DNA from: Synanceia verrucosa
Lineage: Eukaryota; Chordata; Actinopteri; Perciformes; Synanceiidae
NCBI GenBank assembly: GCA_029721515.1
Contig: CM056563.1
Span: 10,736,454-10,800,453 of the forward strand
Length of the DNA stretch: 64,000 nt
Direction of reading: 5' to 3'
Positions 11,801 to 24,534 of the stretch are shown in pieces; within the stretch, counting starts at the first letter, position 1; every line of letters begins with the position of its first letter. The position numbers were made by a program, and so were the translations under genes. The notes under the pieces are model-generated. The model searched no databases. It was given only the letters and a program-made list of their open reading frames with translations, and was not told the DNA's origin.

Positions 11801-14800
11801 AGGGATGGCGGGTGATGAGCCTGAGAGGGCTGTTTTTAACTGTGCTATTACTGCATGTCTGTTCTCTGTACAGATCTGGACACCCGAGAACAACATGGAT
11901 CTCTGTGTACCGCTCTCTCCCTCATACTTTTCCCTCCATGAACCTGAATTATAATAATGAGTTTAATTGAGGCTCTAAGCCAGCTGCAATCAGTGAACTT
12001 TACAACTGGGCACGATTGCAACCAGCTTTCCATGTAAACGCTTGAGACGTCATGACAATTATCCACTCTGCTTTAGCAGCTACACACACAGATTCACCAC
12101 ACTCAGCATTAACACAGCTAGGTCTTGATGATGCGTGCCTGTAAAGTAGCTTGTAATTGTGTCATAAAGCGCTCTCCGAGGGTCACTTGGTTAGAATTCA
12201 GCGTGACAAAACTTGAATCTCCCTTGAAAGTTCTGCCCATAACCCCTGTAATTTCCCCGCGTCACTACTAATGTTATGCTTCTTGGATGCGTAGGGACAT
12301 GCATGCATCTTCTATTACTCCTCATCATGGTTGCTGTGTCTTTCTCTGGCGTGACACTGATTAAAACAGATGTGAGTCGGTACCCCACCAGTATGGATGC
12401 GAGTCTGTCTGCTGGGGAGCCAGCCCTACTGTTTTCCCAACCCAGTCACGGGTTACACAAAGAACTTGCCCTCTGAGACGAGAACTGCTGACAGATTGTG
12501 CTGCTATCCGAGAAAAAGAGAGAGGCAAGTTTTGCGGTGGATGCATGGGTGTGCCCCAGGTGTAACTGCACATACTCACATCCTCTACTGACTCTCCACA
12601 AACTATTCCTGTGTGTTTTCCTACCAGGGTCGTGCCTGGGAGCAGCGCCCAGTCATTGGGTGTAATTGAGCCAAACTCCCTTTAATCAGATGGATCGAGA
12701 AGAGGCCTGTGCCCCAGAAAGGAACCAGTCTTGTACAGCCCCCCACCTTTTCTCCCACTCTGGCCCAGGCCCTCCTAAAATCAGTCCCAGATGAAGGCTT
12801 TCCTGTGGGGATTAGGTGCAGCTGCAGCACTGCGACGGAAAAAAAAGAAATGCCACAGAATGTTTCAACAATCGTTTGACCTTGCTCCTTTCTCAGGGTT
12901 CCCCATCTAAGAGTGAACCAAGCTTTGTTGTTTGGGTCCGACTCTGAAAAGTCGAGTTTAAGGTGGAGGGAAAGGCAAAACTACAACGTTCAGGCAATCT
13001 TCAGGGTCAAGTCTTCAGCTCAGCTGCTCCAGGATGGCCTTCAGAGGAGGGAGAAAAGATGTGACCGCACACGCTCTGTCAAAGAACCTGAACTCTGCGT
13101 TCTGACAGCTGAAACATGGTGTCTGGAATCTGTTAGTCATTTGGGGTTTCAGTTTGTGATTTAGTGTAGGGGGTTTGACCAGGAAAGAGGATGAAAAAGA
13201 GGAGGACTGAGCTCTGAAACTTCACCCTTATTTTGTAGATATTTTTATATTATCTTACTATGAGCTTTAGTGGACTTTTCATTGTAGCTCATGTGGCAAC
13301 CTTCTTCTACTCCAGAACACCTCACTGAAGAAGCTCTGTCATGCCCCAGGATCAACTAAAAGAGCAAATGTCCTTTTGTCCCTGGTCCCTTCTAACCTGT
13401 CAGAAAAATACAGCTGCCATCATTCAGTGAATCCTTTTTTATCCTTCTATGGGCACCTTTTAGACCTTCTGTCTGTCACCATTAGTCCCCTGACTCCTCT
13501 CTCTAACCTGCACAGACAAAATGGAGGGAGAGAGCTGAGTTTTGAAGGTGCTGGTGGTGTCTGGCATTCTAATTAAATGTGTTTCTTTTTTCTTTTTTTA
13601 GAGGAAAGCCTAATGGAGCCTCTTAGAACTGGTAAAAACACATGGAAGTATGTGGAGCGTTTGGCAGGGCATGTTTAATATAATTCACAGAGGGTTTTGA
13701 TTTCATCCCGCAGGTATGTGCTTAGCACTCCAGGGATCAGAAGGACCCTTTTGTGTGAACTCGCCACAGAAGGAAAAATAGGAAAAATCCCCCCCCCCCC
13801 ATCCTCCTCCCATCTTCAGCTACCCCCCCTTCTCTTCCATTCACCTTTATTTTCTTTTATGGTTTGGATTATAATTTCATGCAGGCTAAACTGGAGATGA
13901 TTTGTCAAGGGAAGCAGCTCTGCATTACGTGGCAGTTGAGCTCGTCTTAATGCCGTTAAGGTAATTGCACTAATGACTCACAACTGGATCCTCGCTCTGT
14001 CTCAGTTTTGGAGTTTGAGACGGTGTCAGACTTCACTTTCCGTCCTTTACAAAAACAGCAGCCCAGTTGCACTTGCAGCTGCAGATACAGTGTTTTTCCC
14101 CCAACATCTGGAAAAAGGCCTTTTTTAACATTTGGGATCATTTCCCTACCAAAAGCCTACTTTGAGCCATCCCAAGTCCTTTTCAGCACTTTTTCTCCCC
14201 GCTCTGTGGGGTAGATATCCAGTAACCGACCGTCTGATAGAGATGCGAAGAGGGCTGTGTTGGCAGAAGATGCAGAACCAAAGTGGAAACAGCACAGGTC
14301 ATTATTCATAATACACAGATGCAATGCTAAGAAATGAATAAACACATTGCTATTAAGTATCAGTGTGACAGGATGCTATTTCTGAAGGAGATGCAGTGAC
14401 AGGTTCAAGAAGGGCCTTGTGTGCAAATCCGCAAATTTGCCAGTTTTGTTGTACAATTATACTTATTCTAAAGCCTTCCGGGATCTCCATTTCATCTTTT
14501 TGTTTTTCATTTCCTTCAGTTATTCAGTTTGTCTTTATGCGTTCATCCTATATGCCTTCCCTGTTCTTCCTCCTTGACTCTCTTTCAACACATGCATGTG
14601 CTTTATAAGACTCATGATTGTCCTTTTCACTAGAATCAGGAACCGTGGCGCAGCAGAGCTCCCGTTTTTAAATCATGCCTTGCTTCTGGACTCCAGTCAC
14701 CTCCTGGATGCCAGCCATCTCTCTCTGCTGTGGTAGAAAGAGCAATTTGAGTGATGGAGGGAAGTGTGTTTCCCATTAGTTTCCTCTGCCCTGCACCCCG

Positions 14801-15049
14801 CCTTGCAGCCTGGCCTCAGCCGCTGCCTCTGGGACTGCTGCAGATTGGCAGCATGTCACTGCACACCTCATAGCCTTACAGAGAATAATAAAGGTACAAA
14901 AGAAGTGATAGAGAGACTGCCTTATTTATGCACTCAGACAGACACGAGTTATGCAGCCTAACATGATTCATATGTACAGATATAGATAGGTTGTTTTGTG
15001 TTACACAGTCAAAGATAAAAACTTGTGGTAGCTTTAACATGTCAAAATC

Positions 15050-15330
15050 CATTTGATCAAAAGTGGTTGAAGCCTCCAATGAAATCCATAAGTATTCAAC
15101 ACATTTTATATTGTTTTGGCTCTGAACTCTAGCAGATTGCAATGATTAAAGTGCTCTCAGTTATAATTTCAAGTCATTTACATCCACATCAGACAAACTG
15201 TGTGGAACATGTGGCCCTTTTTATTGGGCCAAACATAATTGAAATCAAATATGCCCTAAAAAGCAATTGTTGTGCTGTCTTCTGGGTCATTGTCATGCTG
15301 CATGATGATGTGTTGTCCAATGAGTTTTGA
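15050..15330. repeat. Possible DNA-transposon relic
   Basis: TCCATAAGTATTCAACACAT, CACATCAGACAAACTGTGTG and TCTGGGTCATTGTCATGCTG resemble a phrase series seen in old non-autonomous elements of fish genomes. No terminal repeats or target duplications were found. Low certainty. Confidence 0.3.
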
Positions 15331-17517
15331 TGTAACACCTGAGAAAGCTGGATGTGTCTGCCTCCATCTTGAGACTGCTATCTTCCATTTCCATCCTCAA
15401 GAATTGTGAAAAAAAATCCCTGAGGTCTTTTGAATGGTTTTTGAAACCTATAATATCCTGGAGAGTGTTGTTTGTTTGTCCATGTAGTGAAACACACCTG
15501 CCCAAGAAACATGCGAGCAGCTAATCATCTCATTATGTTTGGTTCTTAAACTCCATAGTCATTGTTTCATTTCACTTTCAGCCAAAAACAAAACTTCATT
15601 GCCAACAGTGATGCCAAAGCTAATCTCATAATAGCTCAACCGATGGCTTTTCACATGTGTAAATGTTCTGTGCAACATCAGCACAGCACTCATCCACATC
15701 TGGCACACTAGCTAAGCGAGGTTTGAGACTTTTCCTATAGTTTAATAGAGAGTGCAGGCTAGGTGGATTGTCTGCTCATTGTATTCTCTTTTATGATCAT
15801 GTTTCCATGATAGAAACCAGCGATCCTGGGCCCGCCATTGGCAGGCCTGCTGTCTAAAAAGAAAACCAGAGAAAACAGAAGGAAAGTCTTTATCAAATAC
15901 GCTCCCTGATTGGTCAGTGGCAGGTGGGGCGCATGTGCTCCTGGCTGATGTCACTTCCCATGCGGCCCCATTTGTCTGCCCACACTGTGGAAACTTGTCA
16001 GTGTCAGTGAGGCAGGAGTAATATGCCACGCTCTGTTTAATTGGAAAAGTGCTGAGGCATGCCGTCTGCTTGTATATGCACAAGTGTTATTGTTACATAA
16101 CTGGTCATATGACTGGATGCTCTACTGCCTCACTGTTTGTGATGCTCTAGGTCAGTGAGTTGTATTTATACATAGTACATGTGTGCTCGGTGTGAACGCT
16201 CCCTGACATATTTCTTTCGTCTCTATGGAAATGTTATGACAACAAGAGCTGCTCTGCACCTGCACGGCCTCTCTGCTTCTGCCAAAGGTTGAGCACTTGC
16301 TTAGAGCACTTGGCCGAAGCAGATTAGAAAAAAATGTCATCAAAATGTAATTGGTGAGAGGGTTGAGGAGGTGATGGTGGCCAGGAAATAATTTCTCCAT
16401 TGTGCCAAAGCAAGTTGGAGGGGAAGGAAGAGAAGAAAAAGTGGAGAACCCTCAGGGGGAACACCAGTTGGTCCATAGGCTGTATGCTCTTGAGGAAACC
16501 TCTGTGGTCTTTTCTGCTCTAACATCAACTGAATGTCCTCTGTTTGAAGCTGGCTAACATTATTTCAGCAAGGTCAATTAGTCAGTCAGCTGTTGTATGA
16601 AAGCTTTGTGTGGGGCTGTGGAGGCAGAGGACTGAAGGGTTGAGGACAAGTGGGTGGTACGAGCCTTGTAAGGGTTGGGAATGTAAGCCCTCTATTGTGC
16701 CTTTGCTGTCTTTTGTCTAACACTTTTTTCTTCTGGCCACAAAAGATGAGGAAAGCAGACATTGTCATGATTGTTGATTTACAGGAAATGTTTTACGTTA
16801 AAGGCATCCTTAGTATACAACAAAACTCTTTCAGGATGTTAAGCTGCCATTTTATTTTGTTAAATTTGTCTGTTCGATGTTCAACCTACGAAAGCTAATT
16901 TATATATATCCCACAAGTGTGTAATCCGTATATATTTTTGAACCAGGAAATTTTCTTAACAGAGAAACAAATGAGGAAGTTGGGTGGATGAGTTGAAAAC
17001 AGTCAGTACTTCAGTACTAACTGAAGTGATGACACTAAACTTAATTAAATAGTTGTTTTCTGTGAAGAAAACACTCTTTTGAAAACACTGGAGGGAAGTT
17101 GTTGCCTCACGTGTTGCTGGACAGTTGTAGGAAAACGCACAGAAAATGAGGAGTAACTTTTTGTTAGATATCATAATAACTGTTGCGTGAGGATACGGTG
17201 CAGTAGTGCAGGCAGACAGACCTACATGACAACTGTGAAGTGGTGATTTACTGTCTCCCATCAAGTCTGTGGATTTTCTCACCCATAGCTCCCATTGTGA
17301 AAGTCACCTCAAAGCTTTCCTGGTTCATTGTCCAGTGTGTGTGTGGGGGGACACATGGAGAGAGTTGGCAATGCCATTAACTCCAACATAGGGGCACTCT
17401 TCTGATGCACTTTTAATGTGTGTTGAGGGCATGTAGGGCACAGGTGTCTCTCACACAGCTGCCCAACCATGAGCTGGAGGGGCCACATTCCTGCCAGCAA
17501 GCTGGATAGGGTAGTCT

Positions 17518-17519
<2 letters not shown>

Positions 17520-17553
<34 letters not shown>
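17520..17553. repeat. (CA)n microsatellite
   Basis: 34-bp uninterrupted CA tract. Confidence 0.97.
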
Positions 17554-17556
<3 letters not shown>

Positions 17557-20429
17557 GTACATTTGCAGTGTACATGCCACGCTGTCATGCACACATACAT
17601 GCCTGGACAGGTCTGCCATTTCTTTACCCTTTTTCAGCACACGTAGACCATGGCCAAACAGTATTCATCATCACTCAGCAGGATGTGACAGGTGGAGTGA
17701 CGTAGACTTAATCATCCATGTCTTTATTTAGCTGTGAGTTTAGGTTTGCATAGGTGATACTTTAACAAGATAGCACTCTCTAAAACAAATAGTGTGAATT
17801 TTACTTCTTCAGTTCATTCAGTTATAGCAGTTGATGCACTTTCAATTCAAACTGAGTGTAGTGATTTATCACACTGTCTCTCTATCAGCTGTTGTCTTGT
17901 AGTTTCTGTTTTCCAAACCAGGAAGTAGGGAGGATTTTGCCACTAAAAAGCAGACATTGTAAAGCTGAGTACCTACTTGTTTACTGTATCCTGCTGTTTT
18001 TCTTTTCCACTGGGCTTCCTCTATGAGCCAGCTGTGTGGATTGGGGCTTGGGTGAGAACAAAGCACCACAGACAAACATGTTTGACCAAAGGACCAGTCT
18101 GGAAAAAGAGTGAGGCCCAGTTGTAGGAAAATATTTAAGGGACCACTTGTTCCCCAGAGGCCAAAGGGACAAAGCTGGGGAGCTGCTGGGTCATTCTCTT
18201 TGACCTGCCTGGGTGGTGTTCCAGAGGAGCCACCCTTTCATTAGCACTGGACTGAAAAAACACAGGGTCTGCAGACGAATGGCGATTGAAATTCATACAC
18301 ATGTGCGCTGGTGAGGTGGTCTGTGTTATTCTTAAATGTTCACCACACATCCGGGCCATCGTGGTGCTTCCACAGTCCACTGCTACTGTGAAACTGCAGG
18401 GACCGGCAGCTGTGAGCTGGCAGGCTGAGCTCCCACTACGAGCTAACTACTGCGCAGGATAACACACACTCATAAACACATGCAGCACATCCAGTCATTT
18501 GTGAGCAGTCTTTTGCCAACAGATGTCTTTACACTTTGAACTGAGTGGTGAACATTTGACCTCGTCCTACCTGCCGGCTTTCAGAAATGACACAGTACTG
18601 TGTCACTGTTGGTTGGAGGAAGGGGTTGTGTCTTTATGGGGTTTTCTTAAACAGTACCTGTAGTGTTGACCCCTTGTTTTCATATTTTACCCCTAGCTCT
18701 CTTTTCTCTAGGAAACAAACTTTACTTTTCCCTGCACACCTGGTCACAAAGCCTTTATGTTTTAAATCCTTCCTCTCCCTGGCCCGTATTGCTAGTCCCA
18801 GTCCACTTTTGCTGTTAAACTGCTTCTTTCTTCCTCTCTCGGGTGTTTTGACTGTAATGAAGATGGGGGGATGTGAGACAACATTGAAACTAGAGTGGAA
18901 CAACACTTTATGCCAACCACATGCTGCAAAAAAACCATGATTGCTGAAAGACACACAGCCTTTGAGTAAAGCACAAAAACACACAAGTCTTTCCCAACCC
19001 TAAAATCCACAGTGATTGGAGAAAGTCCCGTAAAAATAGACGGAAGGCATGCTTAGAGAGACAGAAAGTGAGGGGGACAGAACGAAAGAGAGATGGCCAG
19101 AGAAGAAGAAAAAATGTGCTGGCTGCTGGGATGGAGTTGGCATCATGTGTTCTGCTCCTGACCTTTTGTGGGTTTGTGTAAATTATATCCCTTTCAAGGG
19201 AAAATATGTGGTGGTTGATCTGGAGAGACCCCCCCCCTTCATCTGTCTGCTGTTGTTTCGTCTTATAGGAGCGCTCCATTCATCTTTCAGACTCCCCTTC
19301 AGTGTCTTCATGTCCTTATCTTGCGATGCTCATTCCTTTGTTTTATGAAGTTGTTTCTCTCTTTGGTCACACTGTAATAACTCCAGTCATATGCTGTCCA
19401 TTCATCACCTCTCCATCCTCTGTCTCAACCCTCTACTTTCAGGTCTTTGTATCAGCCTCCCCCTACTCCTCTCCCTCCCCACAGTTATGCTTTTTTCTGC
19501 TGTGCATGGAGGATACATTTAGCTTGTGGTCGCTTGTGATGGCTACATTAGTGAGAGGGGGGTGTCTGGTGAATCGCTACCTTCTCTTCACCACAGTGGG
19601 CTCCATGCGGGCTGATGCAGACTTTCCACTGGGGTGAACCCATCGACTTGAGGTGTCCACGAGGTGCTCAGGCAGCCATGCCCACGCCCCCAGGCCACAG
19701 CCTGGGCTGGCAGGCACTCACGCCGGCACGCGGCGTCAGCCTTCCCACCGGGTGTCCCTGTTTATGTTTGTCTTGTGCGGTGGCTAGTTTCTCACTGTGC
19801 TGTTGTGACCATAGCACCACCCAGCCCGACGCAGCACCCTCTTCTCTCAAAGGAATGCCCTCTCCGACCCCGGAGCGCTGTGGGCTCTAAGTGGCCATTT
19901 GCGTCCGTCACTGCAGCGGCACCAGACAGAGGTCGGCTGTGGTTTCGGGTCCACATACTGAAGCAGTGAAGAGCTTAGGCCATACTTACAGGACCATACT
20001 AGTGGTTTTGCATGTTTTAGCTCATGAAATACAAATTGTGTATATACTTTAAATTACTGCCTATCACTTTCCAAAAACATACCACTGACTCGATCAGTCC
20101 AGCTTGGAAATCAGCTTGCAGAGACCATTTTTTAATTCTTTTGTTTTGTTTTTTTATTATTTTTTTTTTTATCTGAAAGATGTGTTATTGTTGCATGGCA
20201 ATGCAGCTAAACTTCTTACACTTCTCTGAGATATGAGAGTTGGTTATTGGAAAGCATCAGATTCATTGTAGAAAAGGTGAATTATACAATGATAGTTTAG
20301 TGGACATAATGACAAGGACAAAATTGCACACAACTACAAGAATAAAGTTCAGTACTTGTGGTTCGCTGTGCATGTTGGAAATTGTGAAAAAAAATGCTTC
20401 TTGTAAATTTTCTAAGTTAAATACATTTT

Positions 20430-20827
20430 TTACCTTCATGTTTTCCCCGGGGTTTGTGGATCTGTATGTCGGTTTGCTGGTTTGTTGGTTTGCAAAGTAA
20501 CTCAAAAGGTTGGGGACGGATTTTGATGAAATTTTCAGGGTTGGTCAGAAGTGGCCTAACTTAAAACTGATTAAGTTTTGGTGGTGATTGGATCCGATTC
20601 AACGGCACCACCAAAAATTAATCAGTTCTAAGTTAGGCCACTTCCGGCCCATCGTGAAAATTTCGTCAAAAACCGTCCATAACTTTTTGATTTATTTTGC
20701 AAACCGACAAAACCAACAAACAAACAAACAATGAAAACATAACCTCCCCGGTGGCGGGGGTGACTTTAAATAAATAAAAAAGTCACCACTGCTGAGCTCT
20801 GTGCTCTCTGAGTGCTTTTCTAGTTGT
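20430..20827. mobile_element. Foldback (palindromic) MITE-like element, copy A
   Basis: A long inverted repeat: the left arm (about 20472-20587) GTTTGCAAAGTAACTCAAAA, AAATTTTCAGGG and AAGTGGCCTAACTTA is mirrored by the right arm (about 20606-20722) TAAGTTAGGCCACTT, GAAAATTTCGTC and TTTTGCAAACCGAC around a centre at GATCCGATTC. The right flank carries an extra hairpin (GGTGACTTT at 20759-20767 and AAAGTCACC at 20779-20787). No coding capacity. A second copy lies at 62646-62996. Confidence 0.85.
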
Positions 20828-21773
20828 TTTCTGTTTTATTTGGACAATTTCAAACTTTTAGCATCCTCAAGATTTATTTCAAGCTCAAGCTGACTAGAGT
20901 TTACCTAGGAGACAGATGCACTTCTTCAAAGCCTTTTGACACTGTCGATTTCAGATCTATGAAGGGGTGTCTGGGTGTCTTTGTCCCTGTTTAGTCCCGA
21001 CTGCTCAGGATATATAAACCAGCCCCCTAATTACCAGACACAAGTCTGTAAAAATCAGCCTTTCCCCAGTCTGCTACTCGTTCACCAGCTCACTACTAAT
21101 CAGCATCCAGACACTTGCGACTGAGCAGAACCTCCCTGCAGACAGGATTAGCAGATCAACATTTTGTGTTTGAGTGTAACGACTCTGAAACACTCCCTTC
21201 CTCCCTCCCAGTGGTATTAGCAGTTAGAGACAAACAGGTGTTTGTCGGCTGGAAGTAGATGGTCCATTTCTGTAGAGTTGGAGGCCTGGAGGTCACAGGC
21301 AGGGGTCAGAGGTCGGGTGGCCTCAGCCTTGCAGCAGGATGTTTGAGACGGCCATTATGACCTGCCACCTGAACACTTGTGTCTGGACTGGATGTGGATG
21401 CATGTTTTGAGGGGGAGCAGGGATGGAATTAGTGTGACTGACGTGGATTACCAAAGTCGACCTTTGAGCCAGAACACATTATGATTGCACACACATAGTT
21501 TGAGGCGATCCTTTAACACGTCTGTTAACTGGTTATCATCTTTTTCCAAAGCGTTTTGTCATAGTATTCCAACTTTCGTCCATGAAAACAATGCACGGAT
21601 GCTTACAAAACACTCATGTAGCATTGAATGCACTCAAACATGGTGGGGGGGAATCCCATCCTATAAGACATGTATGTAAATCATTCTGTCTGCTCCAGAG
21701 ACACCATGAGCACCTACTGTGATAAAAAGGATTACAGGCACCTAATCCGTGCCTGTCACCACCCTCCACTCAC

Positions 21774-21776
21774 CAC

Positions 21777-21832
<56 letters not shown>
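21774..21832. repeat. (CA)n microsatellite
   Basis: About 59 bp of CA with one G interruption at 21781. Confidence 0.97.
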
Positions 21833-21833
<1 letters not shown>

Positions 21834-21904
21834 GCTGCAATGGTGTACAAATGATTTCAATCCAATTTGAAAACCACACTTACACCATATTTAATTTCTC
21901 TGAA

Positions 21905-22330
21905 GATGGTGACACTTTTTTTTTTTTCAAAAATAAGATAAGAAAAGATGAGATGAAATGAACCTGAATTCGTCCTTTACATTGTTACAGTAGCACATAG
22001 GATAGTACAATAATAAAAGGGCCTACATAAAATATAAGAAGCAAGGCTGTAAACAAAAAGACTAAGTCAAAAATTAATAAAATAAGTAGGTAATGCGTAA
22101 GTAAACAGCAATAAGCAAACACTAGTGTCTTCAGAAAAGCATATATATCTGACTATGCCGGTCAACATAAATGAATAAATTTTTGCACGTTAAGAATGAA
22201 AAACAGTGCTATTGCACATTAGTAAATTATTAAATTAAATTATTGCACCTTGAGAGAGTTGCAGTACTCTTCTGTGTTTTATTGCACATTATGTCTGCAG
22301 TGCTGGTTGTACAGTGAGAGGTATATCTAT
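21905..22330. repeat. AT-rich probable TE remnant
   Basis: An A-rich GATAAGAAAAGATGAGATGA tract is followed by repeated TATTGCACATTA / TTATTGCACCTT phrases. This layout is like the 3' region of fish non-LTR retrotransposons, but no reverse-transcriptase sequence is visible. Confidence 0.3.
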
Positions 22331-24476
22331 TTGCATTGGTGTTGGTAGAGCTAATAACAACAGTGGAATGTGTCTTTTCACTTGTCCGTACCCGTAATGT
22401 GCCCACCCACGTTCCAGCATGTAGCCGAGCTCAGTTTGAGATTAAACAGGAGCTCCTGCCACAAACAAAGTGGGATCTGCAGATGTGTATACACAGAGCA
22501 GCCAGTCGTGATGCAAGTAGGGTTTGGAAGTTAGTGCAGGATGTGTACACAGCAGTGTTTTGATGAATGTCTGCTGGTGTTTTGGGGGTGGAGTGGAGTG
22601 GGGGGGGCATATCAGCAGGCCTGAAAATGCTTGGCCCTGAGGCCTCTGCTGGCTTCCTCCCCGTCAGTATGCTCCTGATGGAGACATGGACGTCACGCTC
22701 CTGCTGTTTTGTTTGTGCTGCAGGTTTTGACTCTTAAATGTTGTGGTGCGTCTGGGAAAAAGAGAAATGGGGGAATAAAAAGGAGACTGGAGGAAGAGAG
22801 AGGAAATAGTAGAGGATGGTTTCCAAATCAAACTAGCCGCTACATCCAGATTGTTTGCTTCCCGTTGAAAGAAATAAGGCCTAAGCGCATGAGAGCTTGT
22901 TTTGTCTTATTTTAGTTGTTGAGATGGAGGATTTGATGCTCAGCTTTAAATTCTAGATCAGTTCCAGTCTAGTGCACACTGCAGATTTCTCACATGGCTC
23001 TTATTAAAACATTTATATCCTGAAGCTGTACTTGCATTTATAGTTTTTATGGCATTTTATGGAATTTGTTTTCCAATATATAGCCACAACAGCAGGGGGC
23101 AGCTACAGTTAAATTTATATATCGGAAATACTCAGCTTACCTGACCTGAACTCAGCTGCACTGCCTTACTTTTCACAGCAGGTTAACCTTAAAATTGCAA
23201 GTCGTTGTGTATGCCTTGTATGTTTGCTCTGCTGATCTGGTGACATGAAATAGCGCTGGGTGATATTGTTTTAATCAGTACTGGGACTATCTGCCATGCA
23301 GGCTTGTCAAGATGGTCCTCTCCTGCTGATGCCCCCCGCCTTCATGTGGATGAACAAGTGGCCCCTTGTAGTGAAGAATTAGACTTACCATGATTTGATT
23401 ACAACATAAACCCCCTTGGCCATTTTAATGTGTTCCTGTCACGGGAGGTCTGTTGTCTTTGTTTCTGTCCCCTCTCAAATGTGCAAACATCCAATTCATC
23501 AGACAAAGATTCAAAATTGGAATCTTTTGCACCTTCACCCAACTGTAATCAACTTAAAGCCGTTCTGAGGCATCTGTATAACAGAAAATCATTGAAACAA
23601 CAAACAGAACCCAAAGCACGATTCTTAGGCAACCCCAACTTGATGACAGCTCGGCTGTTGTCACGTGTCTTGTGTTCCTCTTTCTTTTGTCTTGAGATGG
23701 TTTTGGTGGGAAGTGTTGAGTTCAAACAAGAAAGAAAGCATTGTCTGAGGCCTAAAGTCTGTCAGACGCTATGGTACGCGGCAACTGTAACTATTGGTGA
23801 CAATCACTGGAATTCACCGCTGACTTTTATTATTGAGCCCCTCACTTGTTTCTACTAGCGCCACAAACAGCTGCTCAGACACTCATCACTTCTCATCACA
23901 GCTGTTTTCTTACAACGGCCATGAGAGTCAAGTGACCTTCCTCTGCCATCCTGACCTCTGTGCCCTCACCTCAAGGGAGATTCAATTTAGAAGGCTAATT
24001 CTTCTCAATGGATTGTGCGTTCACATCCAAATGGTTGTAAATTGTTTTAATTCAGGAAAAGAACAGGCCAAGAATCTGTGTCCTCCTGCCAGTAAAACTG
24101 GAGAGAGCTCAAAGCTATTTACATGTGTTTACTCTTGAATAACTGGATCTGATTAGTTTAAATGATAGCTACACGCTTGAGCTGCTAGCTTCATGTGCCA
24201 GTCTTACAGAGCTTATTTGGATTTGATGGACTCTTCTTTTTCTGTGTTTGATAATGGAAGAGTTTCATGTGCTAGTGTTTTACCCCTTTCACCCTGGATG
24301 GTCTCCTCTCCTCTCTGCTAATACCATTACTCATTTGCTTATTTCTTTTCTGAATAAATAAGGTTCCCCCACCCACTGTCCCTCCATTCCTCTGAAATGA
24401 GTAGCACACTTGGGTTGCTTTCCAGCAGCGACAGGCTGTTCTGTTTAGGTGCTCTTTAACTCCACTGCTGTCTGTT

Positions 24477-24478
<2 letters not shown>

Positions 24479-24531
<53 letters not shown>

Positions 24532-24534
24532 CAC
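24479..24534. repeat. (CA)n microsatellite
   Basis: 56-bp CA tract with one AA interruption near 24516. Confidence 0.97.

Noticed and set aside
23430..23858. 142-codon plus-strand frame
   Set aside because: No recognisable motif and a non-ATG-like start context; consistent with chance in 64 kb.
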